A model generated the notes under the pieces. It was not told where the DNA came from. It did not search any database and worked only from the letters and a program-made list of their open reading frames with translations. The translations under genes were made by a program, and so were the position numbers. This document shows, in pieces, positions 35,231 to 47,522 of a DNA stretch of 64,000 bases (its first letter is position 1; the number at the start of each line of letters is the position of its first letter). The DNA comes from Gonatopus flavifemur (Eukaryota > Arthropoda > Insecta > Hymenoptera > Dryinidae): the NCBI GenBank assembly GCA_018340375.1, contig JAFFJZ010000001.1, forward strand, positions 15,890,001 through 15,954,000. Direction: 5' to 3'.

Positions 35231-35470
35231 AAAGAGCTTATAATTTTTTTACCCGAGAATTCTTAGCTCTTTTTCTACTAAATTCAAACTGATATATAAT
35301 CAGCTAATTGTGGATGATGAATAAAATATGCTCTCTGTATGTGCGATTCACATTACAATTGAAATTTTGCAAGTTCACTCACTTACAAAGAATGGGCTGA
35401 AGAAGAATATTGTTGGATTTGCTAAGAATCCGACTCAACTTTCGAATTCCGTGAAAACACTGATCGTGAT
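35231..35470. other. No feature recognised
   Basis: Short AT-rich spacer. Confidence 0.5.
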
Positions 35471-35684
35471 ATGTTGCTGAAGTTTGAATCGTTTATGGGA
35501 ATGAATTGGTAATCGAACAACAGAATATTCAGCTGTTAAGAACCCACAATCATGCAGTACATTCTTTAAAAAATGGCGTCAGTTCCAAGGTATTAATTCG
35601 AGGAGATTAATAACTATGATTCAATAGATTTCTTCAGTTCAAATTTTCATTTCGTTTTATAAATGATTCAAACTTCAGGAACAT
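35471..35684. mobile_element. Family BB element with a 9-bp target duplication
   Basis: ATGTTGCTGAAGTTTGAATC pairs with the complement of GATTCAAACTTCAGGAACAT. Flanked by identical GATCGTGAT at 35462-35470 and 35685-35693. A 9-bp duplication points to a Mutator-like or similar transposase, by inference. Other copies: 51681-51896 and 59044-61590. Confidence 0.78.
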
Positions 35685-35693
35685 GATCGTGAT

Positions 35694-36536
35694 ATGGAAT
35701 TCTCATCGAATTTTCATTCATTCTTCTTGATTCTAAGTGGGAATTCTATTGAATTTTCATTTTCCGTTGACTGTTTTTTCATTGACTTCAACCAACTTCC
35801 TACGCGAATGATTTTATAAGAACTCTTGAAATTTTTCTTCACAAAACATAAAAAGTGTTATCAAGAGCAATTATATTGTTAAAATAATGATGAATGAAAA
35901 TAGAGATACGACCCATTTAAAGATGCAAAATATATCCTGCAAAAAGAACGTTTTTCTGAGTGACGTGAAGATTATAAAACCGAGCGAAGGTTGAAGTATT
36001 TTTTGTTTAATCTGCGGCCTTTCTAATAACATCCATATTCATGCCTTTTTTTACTTACAACACACGTGGACACTGGTCTCTGACTACGAAGTATGTAAAT
36101 ATTATTTACGTCATTCTTAGAAAAAGTGTGTTTAACCCTATGAATTTAGTATATGGCGTGAGTACTTTTAATGAACTTCAAAGTGATAAAAATGAAGTAG
36201 CGCGCTAGTGCAAGTCTAGTGCCAGAATACTAATCGAATCATTCATCCAAGATTCATAAAAAATTTTTGAGTGTTTCGGAAATATTACTATACTTTTTGA
36301 ATGAACCAAGAGAACTAAGAACTGATTCATCACGATGACATATTTTATACCACTGGAAGGAAAGTTTATTCATAATTGATATATGTATTAACGATCGTTC
36401 CAGAAAACATTCCGAACTTTTCAGGCAGACATTCCTGAATTATAATTAGTACTATTTATTAGAATTACTTTTCCCGTTGGTGGCTTCATTGGAAATTAGA
36501 TAATTTTGGAGTAATATTCCGGCAGCAAATACATTG
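35694..36536. other. AT-rich stretch, no gene seen
   Basis: No open frame or repeat end of note. Confidence 0.5.
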
Positions 36537-36570
36537 CACTCTCAAACATTTTTATGGGAAAATTTGTATA

Positions 36571-37746
36571 CTGGGTGTTTCAGAATTTATCTTCCGGATT
36601 TCTGTGGTGTATTCTGCAGCCAAAATGCAATAATTTCTCGTTTGAAAAAAATTGTTTGGAGGCTTGGTTCTTGAGCTGTGAGTATTTTTAGATGTTTTTT
36701 CAAATCTAAATAACTTAACAGCATTGTGTTCTACATTCTTGACCCTAACATCATTCTCTGAGTTGGCAAACGCCCGATCTCTGGGAAAAAAAATTCCATT
36801 TTCTTATCATTCTTTGTTTCGAAGCAATTTTAAACTATTATAGTTCCGAAACAAAGAATAATAGGATAATTGAATTTTTGCCCGGAGATCCGGCGTTTCC
36901 CAACGTAGATAATGATGTTAGCATCAACCCGTGAAAAAATCCTTCAGGTCTGATTAAGCTTGTTCAAGCCTGATCATTGACATTTTTTGGCAAAATTATT
37001 CATATTCAAAACTGACTGCACGTGGTTAGGCTACGCCTGGTCATCCATTTTTCAGCTTGATCGCAACTGAAAAGACCTCAATTTTGTACACATGTGGGAA
37101 CCCTTGTTTAAGTTTGACCATGTGCGATCATACTAGACAACCCGTTCTCGCTCGTGATCATGCAAAATCGTACCAGATGAGAACTATTCATACAAGATGA
37201 GTCTGTGTTGATTTTTTTATCACGAATGCACATGCTTTATCATGTTAAATCGGCCACAAACGCATTCGCGTACGTCTGATTACGCGTGATTATGCCTCAA
37301 AACTGGAAAATAAACAATGGAAACTGTATAATCGCAATAAGTATAAATGATTGATAATGAATCACCTTTTTATCAAGTTTTCATAGCTTTATTCCTTACA
37401 GAAACCTTATTAATTCTGTATGAATTTTTCATGCATAACGGAGAATAATCGAGCGTGATTAGGCGCAATTGTGCGTAATCAATCCTGATCATGTGGGTAC
37501 AAAATTGAGGCTTGATCACGCCTGATGAACAAGGCCTGATCAGGCGTCATCAGACGTGGAAGATTTTTTCACGAAAAGAATGTAGAACACAATGCTGTTA
37601 AGTTATTTGGATTTGAAAACAAAATCTACAAATGCTCGTAGCTCAAAAACTAAGCCTGCAAAAAATTTTTTTCAAACGCGAAATTATTGCATTTTGACTG
37701 CAGAATATACCACAGAAATCCGAATGATGAATTCTGAAACACCCAG
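36571..37746. mobile_element. Long foldback, family D, copy 1
   Basis: CTGGGTGTTTCAGAATTTAT pairs with the complement ending TTCTGAAACACCCAG, TA at 36569-36570 and 37747-37748. Arms of about 250 bp; the interior shares TTCTGCAGCCAAAATGCAAT with copy 2 at 62227-62797. Confidence 0.83.
36928..37575. mobile_element. Class 2 element, family E, copy 2, inside D
   Basis: CCCGTGAAAAAATCCTTC to GGAAGATTTTTTCACGAA (end eroded), AA at 36926-36927 and 37576-37577. The opposite arm of D reads GGGTCAAGAATGTAGAACAC with one AA, confirming the duplication. Same TGATCA-rich interior as copy 1. Confidence 0.85.
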
Positions 37747-38171
37747 TATATTTATTTGAAGAAATTAACATATACATGCACTGTAAAATATATTCTCAAT
37801 TTTTCCATTCCTATGTAGAGGAAATTTCCCATACTCGTACGGAAAAAGCGAATTCCCGTACAAGTATATAAGAATTTTTACATAAAAATATATCCAAATT
37901 ATTATTTTTATGGAATTCTTACGATGAACTTATGGAAATTTCCTATCCACGTATGTCTTGGTTACTTTACGTACATGTTGTATGAAATTTCTCATGAAAT
38001 TTCTAACCGGAAATTTACTGTAAAATGTTGGAAACAATTCTATAAAGTTGGGAATATTCAGATGAATTCATGGAAAATTTCATACAATTGTTCCGGAAAT
38101 TGATTTCCCCATCATTGAATGAGATTTTCCGATTAATGTATACAGAAAAATTCCGATTATTTGTTACAGTG

Positions 38172-39048
38172 TGCCTATTCCAATAATTAATGAATGTACT
38201 TTTGTAACTTCCACTGATTAATTCAATTGAACTCTGAAATCAAGAATTCTATAGGATTTTCTCGTAAGAAAAAGTATCTTAGTTTTCCTGATACATCAGA
38301 AAACACTGTAGATTCAGCTCTGGCATGGTGAATACTTATTTGGCTGAAATTGGCACAATGAGTTAGTGGTTTTTAACGGAATAAATATTTTTTAATAATT
38401 AATAAATGGAATTTATGATAAGTCAAATATGAGGGGTGTCGTAACCAAACCAACAATCACTATTTTTCACGGATTTTAATTTTCATTCGATTTTAAATAA
38501 AACTGAAATACCTTGTAGAACTATATTCTCAATTCTCAAGTAATTACTACTTGGATGGGTGGAGAATTGATAACAATATGAAACAGTTTTTCCGTGATAT
38601 TGAAGAATTCGTAGGAATAGAGATTGTTGGTTTCGCTACGACAACCTTCATGTTTAGGTTGTGTCATTTTTGGACGATATTTTGTTTTTCTCTGTCATAT
38701 CTGAAAATTTTATATTTCACGGAGAGGAAAAATATTCCCGTTGGAAAAAACATTCTGAGGGAATTAGACACCTTGCTCATCGAGAAATTCGATTTCCCAC
38801 TTGAATACAAGAAACTGGTTAACTTTGGTTTTAACTCGATTTTTTGGTATCGAAAAAATTAATATGAAGAGCTTGTAGGGCATGAAATTTGTCACAAAAA
38901 AGTTCGAATGACATAAACCCGCAAGACCAATAGTTCTGGAGTTACAGAGCTTGAAAGGTGAACTCCAATAAAAATTGACATCAAATCTGCCGAACCAGGC
39001 AAAAAAGTTGTTAATTCAATTTTTTTTTTCGAAAATGAGTTTCTTATA
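38172..39048. other. No confident gene; one 103-codon frame
   Basis: Plus frame 38551-38862 has a hydrophobic middle (FRLCHFWTIFCFSLSYLKIL) and charged flanks. No family recognised and no splice support. Confidence 0.3.
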
Positions 39049-39296
39049 CACTGTAAAAAATATACTTCCTAAACTGCCAAAGAAGTTTGGCAGTTCTTTA
39101 CACAAACGTTTTTTGTAAATTACCAAACAAAAGTTTGTAAACATTGAAAAAATTTTGTGATTTCACGAAGATTTTTGAGAATTCACAAACTTTTGTTCAG
39201 CAATTTACAAAAAAGGTTCGGAAATTATTTTTCCAAACCAAGTTTGTAAATTTCCAAGCATTTTTGTTTGGAATTCAACAAATTTTTTTTACAGTG
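39049..39296. mobile_element. Class 1 MITE, family T, copy 1 (248 bp)
   Basis: CACTGTAAAAAATATACTTC to AATTTTTTTTACAGTG, TA on both sides. The interior repeats CAAACTTTTGTTC/AAGTTTGTAAA words. Confidence 0.83.
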
Positions 39297-40171
39297 TATC
39301 ATGCGATTCAGGGAAGCAAGGCGCGTTTGACTGTGTTAGTAGAAATTAGTTAGCGCTCCTAATTTTTGCATAATAAACATTTTTCTTCTCTGAAAACGAG
39401 TTGAAAATTCAGACAATCACCAGAAAAAAGCCGTAACTTACATCAAAATGAGAAGAACCAACGAATACGTTACCACCTTGTCAGACGAAAAGATCGTAAT
39501 TTGAGTTACGGTTTTTTTGCTCGGTAAAATCAGTGAGGAGCAAATATCTCGTGCTATTTGAAAAACATCTCTTCGAAGTTAGGGTTTCCTTGATTTGTAA
39601 ACCCTTTGAGCCCAGAGCCAATTTACCAAGGAACAAAACCGTAAGTCCATTCGTAGACTTCGGCACAGTTCGGAAATGATCGTGATAAAGACCTTAGGTG
39701 CCATTATTTATGGACTGGAACCGTTAAAGTGAACATTAAAAAAAGGGCAGAATTATTTATACCTGATTCCACGTGAAAGAAATATTACTTTTTGAAATAT
39801 CTAATCTATAGATTTGGAATTCAATTAAATGGTGATTTTCATGAATGTCGCATACCGAGTTGACCTGTTAAATGGAAAAAAAACCCTAACTCGAGTTACA
39901 GTTCTTTTGATAGGTTATTTTTGTTCATCAAACACCTTTAACTAATTTTTTCATTTGTTATTATGAAAAATATTGATTTTTTTTTTAATAATTCAAAACA
40001 GCACTCCTTATTTGCCCTGGAACCACTTTGAGATTGTCAAAATATTAGTTACATCATACAATTTTGATGTGGAATAGTTTTTCTCGGTTTTCTCCGTTCG
40101 AACGAATTTGGAGTTGACAACTTTCTTGCCTGGGACGGCAGACATCCCGTATAGAGAATTTATATGCAATT
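39297..40171. other. No gene recognised
   Basis: AT-rich; frame 39481-39666 on the minus strand is unsupported. Confidence 0.45.
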
Positions 40172-40412
40172 TTTATTAAAAAAAAATGCTTCCAAAACTG
40201 CCACAGAAAGTTTTGCAGTTCTCTTTACACAAACTTTTTTTGGAAATTATCGTGAAAAAGTTTGTAAATAAGTTGTATGATCTTACGGAGATTTTCGAAA
40301 CTTCCCAAACTTTTGTTCGTCAATCCACAAAGAAGGTTCGAAAATGATTTTTCCAAAACAAGGTTGTGAATTCCCAAGCATTTTTGTTCGTAATTCGACA
40401 ACTTTTTTGTAT
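40172..40412. mobile_element. Family T, copy 2, ends eroded
   Basis: Matches copy 1 through AAACTGCCACAGAAAGTTTT, CACAAACTTTTTTTGGAAAT and CCAAGCATTTTTGTTCG. The CACTG ends are lost. Confidence 0.7.
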
Positions 40413-41443
40413 ATAAATTGTATAAAATTATTCTCCAAAAGATGTATTGATAATCAAACCTCCCATTATATGCAATTTTCACAAGACAATATAAAAATTT
40501 GCGCAAACAGATACTTTTTGGAACTCTCATACATGAAAAAGATTTTTTCCAGTTATAGGATTGATATTCAAATTGCATAACCGTTTGAATGAATAAGAAT
40601 GAAAGAATGATAGTTTATTTGGCTTCCGTGAGCACTGAGCACGAGATACAGTTTCGAAAAAATAAAGATTAATGGTATCTGTCAATCTCATTTCCTTGCC
40701 CCAGTCGGAATATTTAATAAGCTTTGTTCTTGCGTCTTCAAATTCGAGAGATATAAACAAACGAAATATCCCTCGAAAGTATAAAATAAGTCAAGAAGTT
40801 AAGATTTCACGTGTATCAAATATTACGCAGAGAATAAATGAGACATTGTACAATCATTTTGATTTTTAATTCATTTCTCAGCAGTGAATATAAAAATTTC
40901 ATCATCTTCATATACCGTAAATTATAGGAACGGATAATTATGATTCTGCTAGTTGCCTAAAAATTGATTTTATTTTAGGTCAAGAATTAACTTGAAACTA
41001 TGGTAATGTCTGGATAGTCTCGACTTTCCCTAGCATTGCGTAAACGTTGCTCTGTACGTTGCACTTATGACTAACGTAATGTTAAACTTGATTAAACCAG
41101 TAACAATCTTGATCCCCGTAAAAACTGATCTAAACACGAGAATGATTTTCGATGGAATAATTTTTCATAAATCTTTCCAGGAGACAGGAGTGGGAAGTGC
41201 GATACGATTACCCTTCGTTAAGTATCGGTATTTACACGTTGTGAAATATGAGCTTGATGAGATTTGCTGATAATTTTCACGACTTGATTTAATATCTCAA
41301 ATCGTTCTACTTGGAAAATTCTTTTTTTGTTGTTCAAGGGGGGTTATTTGAACGAAGAGCACGTGGAATATGGTTGCAAATATTCCATATAGACGTAAGA
41401 AAATACTCAAGTTGAATTCACATGATAAATTATTTTGATATTA
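40413..41443. other. No gene recognised
   Basis: Overlapping short frames (40344-40580, minus 40527-40760, 41067-41270) without domains. Confidence 0.4.
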
Positions 41444-41445
41444 CA

Positions 41446-41701
41446 CACTGTAAAAACTGATTGTGGAATTTCCCCCCCCAAAAAATGTTGGTCGCAAAGT
41501 TCCTCCATAGATGGGCAATTTTTCACCATGATTTGGTGGACTTTCCCTCGATTTGTAGAGGATTTAACACCTACAAAACAAAATAATTCCTCAAAGTGGT
41601 GGAAAAACCCCTCATTTTCGATGGAGAAACAATTTCCCCACGATGAGGGGACGAAATCCACCAACAGTGTGAAGTAAAACTCCACACATTTTTTTAAAGT
41701 G
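41446..41701. mobile_element. Class 1 MITE, family A, copy 2 (256 bp, inverted)
   Basis: CACTGTAAAAACTGATTGTG to ACTCCACACATTTTTTTAAA then GTG, CA on both sides (41444-41445, 41702-41703). Reverse orientation to copy 1 with identical length. Confidence 0.82.
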
Positions 41702-41703
41702 CA

Positions 41704-43638
41704 GAACTAGTCTCAGCAAATTTATCTTTGTTGGATTTGAATTATTTTCATAATTAATCATTGTTAATAATTCAGTGATAGGCGATCTTGATAAAATCGA
41801 TTCTCTGCTACAAAATTCGCATCGAATTTCGATGGAGATCTTATAAAAACTATAATAAAAATTCAACAATATAAAATATTAATCCCTAATAAGTATAATC
41901 GAGATCTAGCCAGCTAGTGCATGTTGATGTTTATCAACGTCGTTTAACGTGAAGAATCTAACAATTTATACTTTCTTCATGTTGATCTCATTCTAAATAA
42001 TGCGTGTTATATAAAAACAGATTACATACATTCTTGTATCGATAATTTCACATAGTCAACGATTGACCAATCGATTCAAAGATTACCAAGAGTTCAATAC
42101 TTATAAAGGAAATGAATGATGAATGGGTGTTAACATTCCAAACTTCAAAAGATAAATATTATTTACCAACATCAAATTGCGTCGAAAAGCTTTGATTCTC
42201 TAATAATTTCTATTAAATATTCCAATGTTTCAAACTATTAAGTTTGGGAAAACACGAGCGTCATCAAGATTGTAAAAACTCAAAAAACACGATTCACACT
42301 TTTCTACTCATTATTTTTCATTTTATTAGATCATTTTCGAGGAAATTGATTGATTTTAGGTCTCTGAAAAAAAGTATACGAAATCATATGAAAAATTCAC
42401 ATAAGGACATATTCATTCGATCTGCCGAGAGGTTATAAAAGGCCATAAAAGGCTAAGTAGATTTTTATAGCAATTAATAAAACATTGATTGAATATTTTT
42501 CGTCTCCACTGAGTGTTTTATGAATTTTTTTCTCATGCAAGCAAAAAATTTTTACAGAGTGGTATCAGGTTCAACATAAAAATGTATACACAATCAAATC
42601 CAAATTCGATTTTCGACAAGTTCCGCAATAATTTTTGATTTCGGTTATTAGAGGTAAGCGTGCAATCTACCCGGAATTGAGTAATCAATAGCTGTCAAGT
42701 GTCAACAATTATTCTCACTCAAATTCAAGATCAATGTACTCGAAGGTTTATCAGTTCACTGAAATCAATGATAAATATCAACATTTATGTTTCCACGCGT
42801 GCCTGGTTTCTTTTGGAATAATTATATATGAGCATAGCCGTATTGATCATGAAATCGATTTTCAATACATTCGTTGATAACGTTCAGGAGTTGGTTGATT
42901 TTCGAATGCAATTGTGAAACGATTGTTTGAATGATAAAGTAAGTCTCTCGTATCATTTATCATCAAAAGACAGAGAACGTGATTTTTAATACATATAGAG
43001 AAGTGAAAAACTCATGCATGATCATAAAATTGATTATCATTCTCCTAAACTAAATTATTGTCACGTCGAGGATTGAAATAAAGCTGGTTTCTTTTGAGAG
43101 ATATCTTCGGATATTCGTCCTATGATTTTTCTTATGCACAGTTTTTCGTTATTGGAAATCATAATATTCGTAAAAACCTTTCACAAGATGATGAAAAGTG
43201 AAAGTATAATTCTTACTTGTGTATCCAATACCAGTCGGAAGGTATATACGTATATCTTCTACTTGATGTTTACACGTACTGAAGTAGATATGTGTAAGGA
43301 ATGTTGAGGACCATTATTTCAATGAAACAGCGTTTTTAAACATTGCTCAAAAGTGGACTCAAAAGCTTTTACATTGAATAACCGCTTCAAAGGTTCATGA
43401 TCTTTAATCGAACACCATTTCTATTGATTTTCTTGTTCTTACTTACGTAATAGTAAGATTCAAAATATTTTAATTAGAATATTATCTTTTTCAGATTACT
43501 TTGTTCATTAAATCGAAGAAAAATTTGATGGCATAAATCGATATTTGTTGCACAAAATAAGAAACAGATTTTTTTTCTGTATTCTGAATTTTTTTAGCAA
43601 ATTGAGTTCATCGACAAGAAAAAGTAATAATGTACAAA
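41704..43638. other. AT-rich stretch, no gene seen
   Basis: Only short unsupported frames (42244-42438, 43122-43307). No element ends recognised. Confidence 0.5.
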
Positions 43639-43640
43639 CA

Positions 43641-43882
43641 CACTGAGAAAAATGAGATGTGAAAATAACCTCTATTTGGTATATTTTTCACCCGTCAAAT
43701 AATGAAAACTGAAGCCAGCCTTTCAAAAGTGAAAAGTACCTTTGCAGTGTTGAATTTCACCGTACATTCGGTTTGATTCACCAAAAATATTGTTTTTATC
43801 ACCTAGCTCATGGTAATAATAACCAAAATAATGTATTTTTCACCGTCAAACATGATTTCTACAATGCAGATTTTTCTCAGTG
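43641..43882. mobile_element. Class 1 MITE, family L, copy 3
   Basis: CACTGAGAAAAATGAGATG to CAATGCAGATTTTTCTCAG then TG, CA on both sides. Confidence 0.83.
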
Positions 43883-45767
43883 CAGGATGTTGTCGTTGAA
43901 CAATGCTGATTTGTTGGAATGGAAACATTTCCAGAGCTTTTATCGTACCACTCCTATTAAAAACTATATCTTCAAAATGTCTGAGAAATTGCTAAAAAAA
44001 GAGGTGGGCGAATCTTTTGTATAGAAAACATGTTTAGTTTGTATCAAATTCTATAAAATCTATATCAAAACTTGACAAGTATTTTATACAAAAGATTCGC
44101 TTCGTCAAGATTCGCGTTATTTTTCTTAAAAAAAACTTGTATAGAATCATGAATATTTTTTTCTTATGATACAATAAAGATAATTCTTTTCTATTCATAT
44201 GATTTCCCATGCCTCAAAAAGTCTGTTCATATATACGAGTGAAGCAATTCACATATTTCATAATATCTAATCGATTTATTATTACGATTTTTCGGAGGAT
44301 ATGTGAGTTATTCTACTATTTTACAACAACTCGTAGAAAGTGTTTTTTTTTATCACGAAGTTTAAATTGATATTCTGTGTCGGATACGAGCGAAAAGGAC
44401 CAAATGTTTGAAGATTGAGTTGACTTATCTTTTATATCTTTCACATGTTTCCTTTCACAAATGAAAATAATATATTGGTCTCCTGGTACACGTATAAACG
44501 AATTGTAATCCATAAAAGTTATGAAATAGGAAACAAATGATTCAGCGTTACAATATTTTTAGATAATGGGGGAAAATGAAGAAATATATCTTGTTATTGG
44601 TAATTGATATTGAAGTGGTAATCGATCCACCCTGCACGGTGGAGGAATAAGAGTCAGAACAGGTAAATAGAGCAGAGGGAATATCGCTATGAGACGCGTA
44701 TATAGTAGAAAATCTGGATGAAAAAATGTCGATTGTCAAGGGGGCAAGTAGTATGAAATGTCACGGGACTAATGGTGCATACCTATCTACCAGCTTTACT
44801 AAACGCGGTCGAAGATACAGCGTAAACGTGAAATGAAAGCGGTCAATCCGGCTGTGGCGATGTTACGTAAATCTCAGGAAGAACGAATCAGTGAAGTCGT
44901 GCTTCAGGTGGGCTTCTTACGTGCAATTCATCGTGTGGTTTGATCGATATTTGATCAGAAGTCACGAAAAACATCAGTGGATTAAAAACAAGTTTTCTGT
45001 GGATATCGTATATAACGTTTTGATTCGTTGCTTGCTCACCTTGTACTTACCAAAATGACACATCATAACAAAACCTTGAATAAAGTACAGGGCTATGAAC
45101 TGAATTAATAAATTCTAAATTATAATATACATTAATATCCTCATACGTCCATGGCTGTTTAACGTTCCAAATATTTCATACAATTCTACGTGTTCGTACG
45201 AAATTCACTCTCATATTTCTCATGTTTCGGAAGGGACATTTTTTGCGTTATCACAATATTGAAAAAACATAAGATCAGGGTCTTTTTCTCTCCTCATGCG
45301 CGCGTTTTGGTGAGCAAAGTGTATTGCCTCATAAAATAAAGTTCAGAAGGGAATCTAGATTAGAATTAAAATAAAATCTCAACATTTCAATGGATAAACG
45401 TATTAGAGAAATCTCAACGTACCCTCCCTCTCAGTATCCTTCTCCATAATGAAAAAATCACTAATGTATCTGATATAGAATTGATTTCGATGAACGATTC
45501 AACCTACGACGATATGGCGATATCTTTTATGTGTCTGTGAATTATTATACATTCCTATCTTATGAAACTTGATTCTTTCTCTTCAATTTTTCCGAAACTA
45601 AGTGGATATAATCCACATAAATCAATATCTGTCTTTCTTCTAACGCTGAGGAGATATTGCGGACGTGACACCAGCTGAATCCTGCGTGTAAAATTTCTTG
45701 ACCCTTTTTCAATCTTCTAAAAATATCATTCCACCCAGTAATCATAAAAAATACAGTGCGCTTTCTG
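43883..45767. other. Mixed stretch with one hairpin and a GC-raised patch
   Basis: A hairpin at about 43999-44105 pairs GCGAATCTTTTGTATA with TATACAAAAGATTCGC. Around 44600-44950 GC content is higher than the surroundings (see 44833-44943). No confirmed gene. Confidence 0.45.
44833..44943 (+). CDS. Weak candidate exon in a GC-raised patch
   Basis: ATG at 44833 opens 36 codons (MKAVNPAVAMLRKSQEER, then ISEVVLQVGFLRAIHRVV). A consensus donor CAG/GTGGGC falls at 44907, so an exon could end there. The peptide looks protein-like but is not recognised, and a stop lies shortly upstream. Confidence 0.25.
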   Translation: MKAVNPAVAMLRKSQEERISEVVLQVGFLRAIHRVV

Positions 45768-47522
45768 TAGAGGTGTGCGAATCGTTCAAAATCGAATTGA
45801 ATCGAAGATTCACCAAGATTCGATTCAATTCGTCAACGAACATTAGGCATTCGTATACGAATTATTCGAAGATTTCGAATCGCAAGAATTCGATTTCCAA
45901 TTGGCGAAGAAAAAAAAACAAATTCCATCGAACCTTACTCAATTTCCGCCTATTTGTTTTTTTCCATCAGAGATCAGGAAAATTCAACGCCAATGTAACA
46001 AAATTTCGATGATATTCAATAATAGTCCATAAGATCTAATACACACTGTAAGAAATTGCTTCCTGAATTTCATATAAATTTATGTGAAGCAATCGAAATA
46101 TGAATTTTGTATTAATTTTCAAAACTTTTCTAACTTTTCATATTGAATTTTATGATAGATGATTGAACTTGATTTCAATTACAAGTTTCAGAATTTTCAT
46201 ATTCATCTGATACATGAAATTCCAGATTCTTTTTTACAGTGCATTGCTGTGAAATTTGTTGACTCTCATCGAAATTTGCTGGATTGCCCTGAAAAAACAC
46301 GGTTTTAGTTGCAGTAACTAAAATCGATATGGAATGAGAAATTTGAGTTGCCTGGACTGGAACATTGTTCGTTATAACAAACATTTTTAGTTGGAAACTA
46401 ATATTTTGTTCAGGCAACTGAATTTCTTATTTGAAATCGCCCAGAGAAAAAGCACGTGATTCTTCACTTAATTTATGATATTGAAAATCACGTTAAAAAT
46501 CACGTGTTATATCGTGATCAGGGTTGGACATATATTTGAAATACAATTATGCGGAAAAGGTATTGGGAATAACATCGGTACTTCGTATTTTGAATTTACA
46601 ATACATTTCTCGTAGTATGTTGTATACCAAGTGTATTTTTCATAGAATTTTATATTTTACAATCGAAAAATATAATTTTGAAATAGATTTCCTGAAGTAT
46701 TTTGTATTTTGTATTTCAAATACATTTTCTGAGGATTTTGACTAATCCTCAAATATTTCAAGGATTAAATACGAAAGATTTTGAAGGAAGCACTTCAAAT
46801 ATAAAATGCTGAAGGAAATATATTTTTAATGTGAGATATATAACACTGGTTTTCATTACAATACGTATTTAGAATGGTTGTATTTCAAATACTTGCTCAG
46901 CCCTGATCATGATAAAATGCACTCCTGGCCACTGCTGCAAAACACATGAAAAATCACGCTGTAAATCACATGATATTTCACGGCATTTTCGTGAGAATTT
47001 TTTAAGAAATGAATTTCGAATGAATGAAGTGTGGAGCAGCTATTAGCAATCGAGTGCAGTTATACGTCGAGATCACGTGGGGAATCAATCAAAAAATTAT
47101 GTCAAAATTGACAAGGTATCCCAGGCATCAAAACCCTCGATAATCAGCTCATCACCGATAATTGGCCGTTTCCTTTTCCCCAGTCCTGGGCCCAAGTTAT
47201 CATCCGGTATTCAGTTATCATCGAAACATTGATGGGTGCCATTGGCCCATCAATGGGTGCCGTTACCGTACGATTAATTCCACCTATGGTCCAGTCATGA
47301 GCCATTATTGGGCCGATCGTAAAGCCCTGTCAGGATAAAAAGAAAAAGACATAATCAAGTTTCGTGACAACCTCCGCTCATCCTGCAGACGCTGGGTTCA
47401 TTTACATTTATAAGATGTGTCTTGAATATTTTTGGTGCTGGAATTCGATTTGAATCGGAAAACTCGATTTATTTTGATTCGATCCGATTCGTGATAAAAA
47501 AAATGCGATTCGCACATCTCTA
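45768..47522. mobile_element. hAT-like element with GATTCGAAT words (1.75 kb, nested)
   Basis: TAGAGGTGTGCGAATCG on the left mirrors CGATTCGCACATCTCTA on the right. Such ends (TAGRGATGTGCGAA) and the 8-bp flanks GCTTTCTG / GCCCTCCG (five of eight matching, all differences T to C) suggest a hAT-type element. It contains a family B MITE, a run of ATCACGTGATTTT words (46450-46520) and GGGCCAAG-type words (47119-47340). No transposase seen. Confidence 0.55.
46044..46241. mobile_element. Class 1 MITE, family B-like, copy 5 (198 bp)
   Basis: CACTGTAAGAAATTGCTTCC to CCAGATTCTTTTTTACAGTG, CA on both sides. Confidence 0.8.

Larger units (their letters stand above)
36537..38171. mobile_element. Class 1 MITE, family B, copy 4, expanded by insertions
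   Basis: Left end CACTCTCAAACATTTTTATG and right end CGATTATTTGTTACAGTG, TG on both sides. A foldback (36571-37746) splits it where intact copies read GTATATATTTATG. A further CACTGTAAAATATATTC start at 37779 marks another, poorly delimited insertion. Confidence 0.77.
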
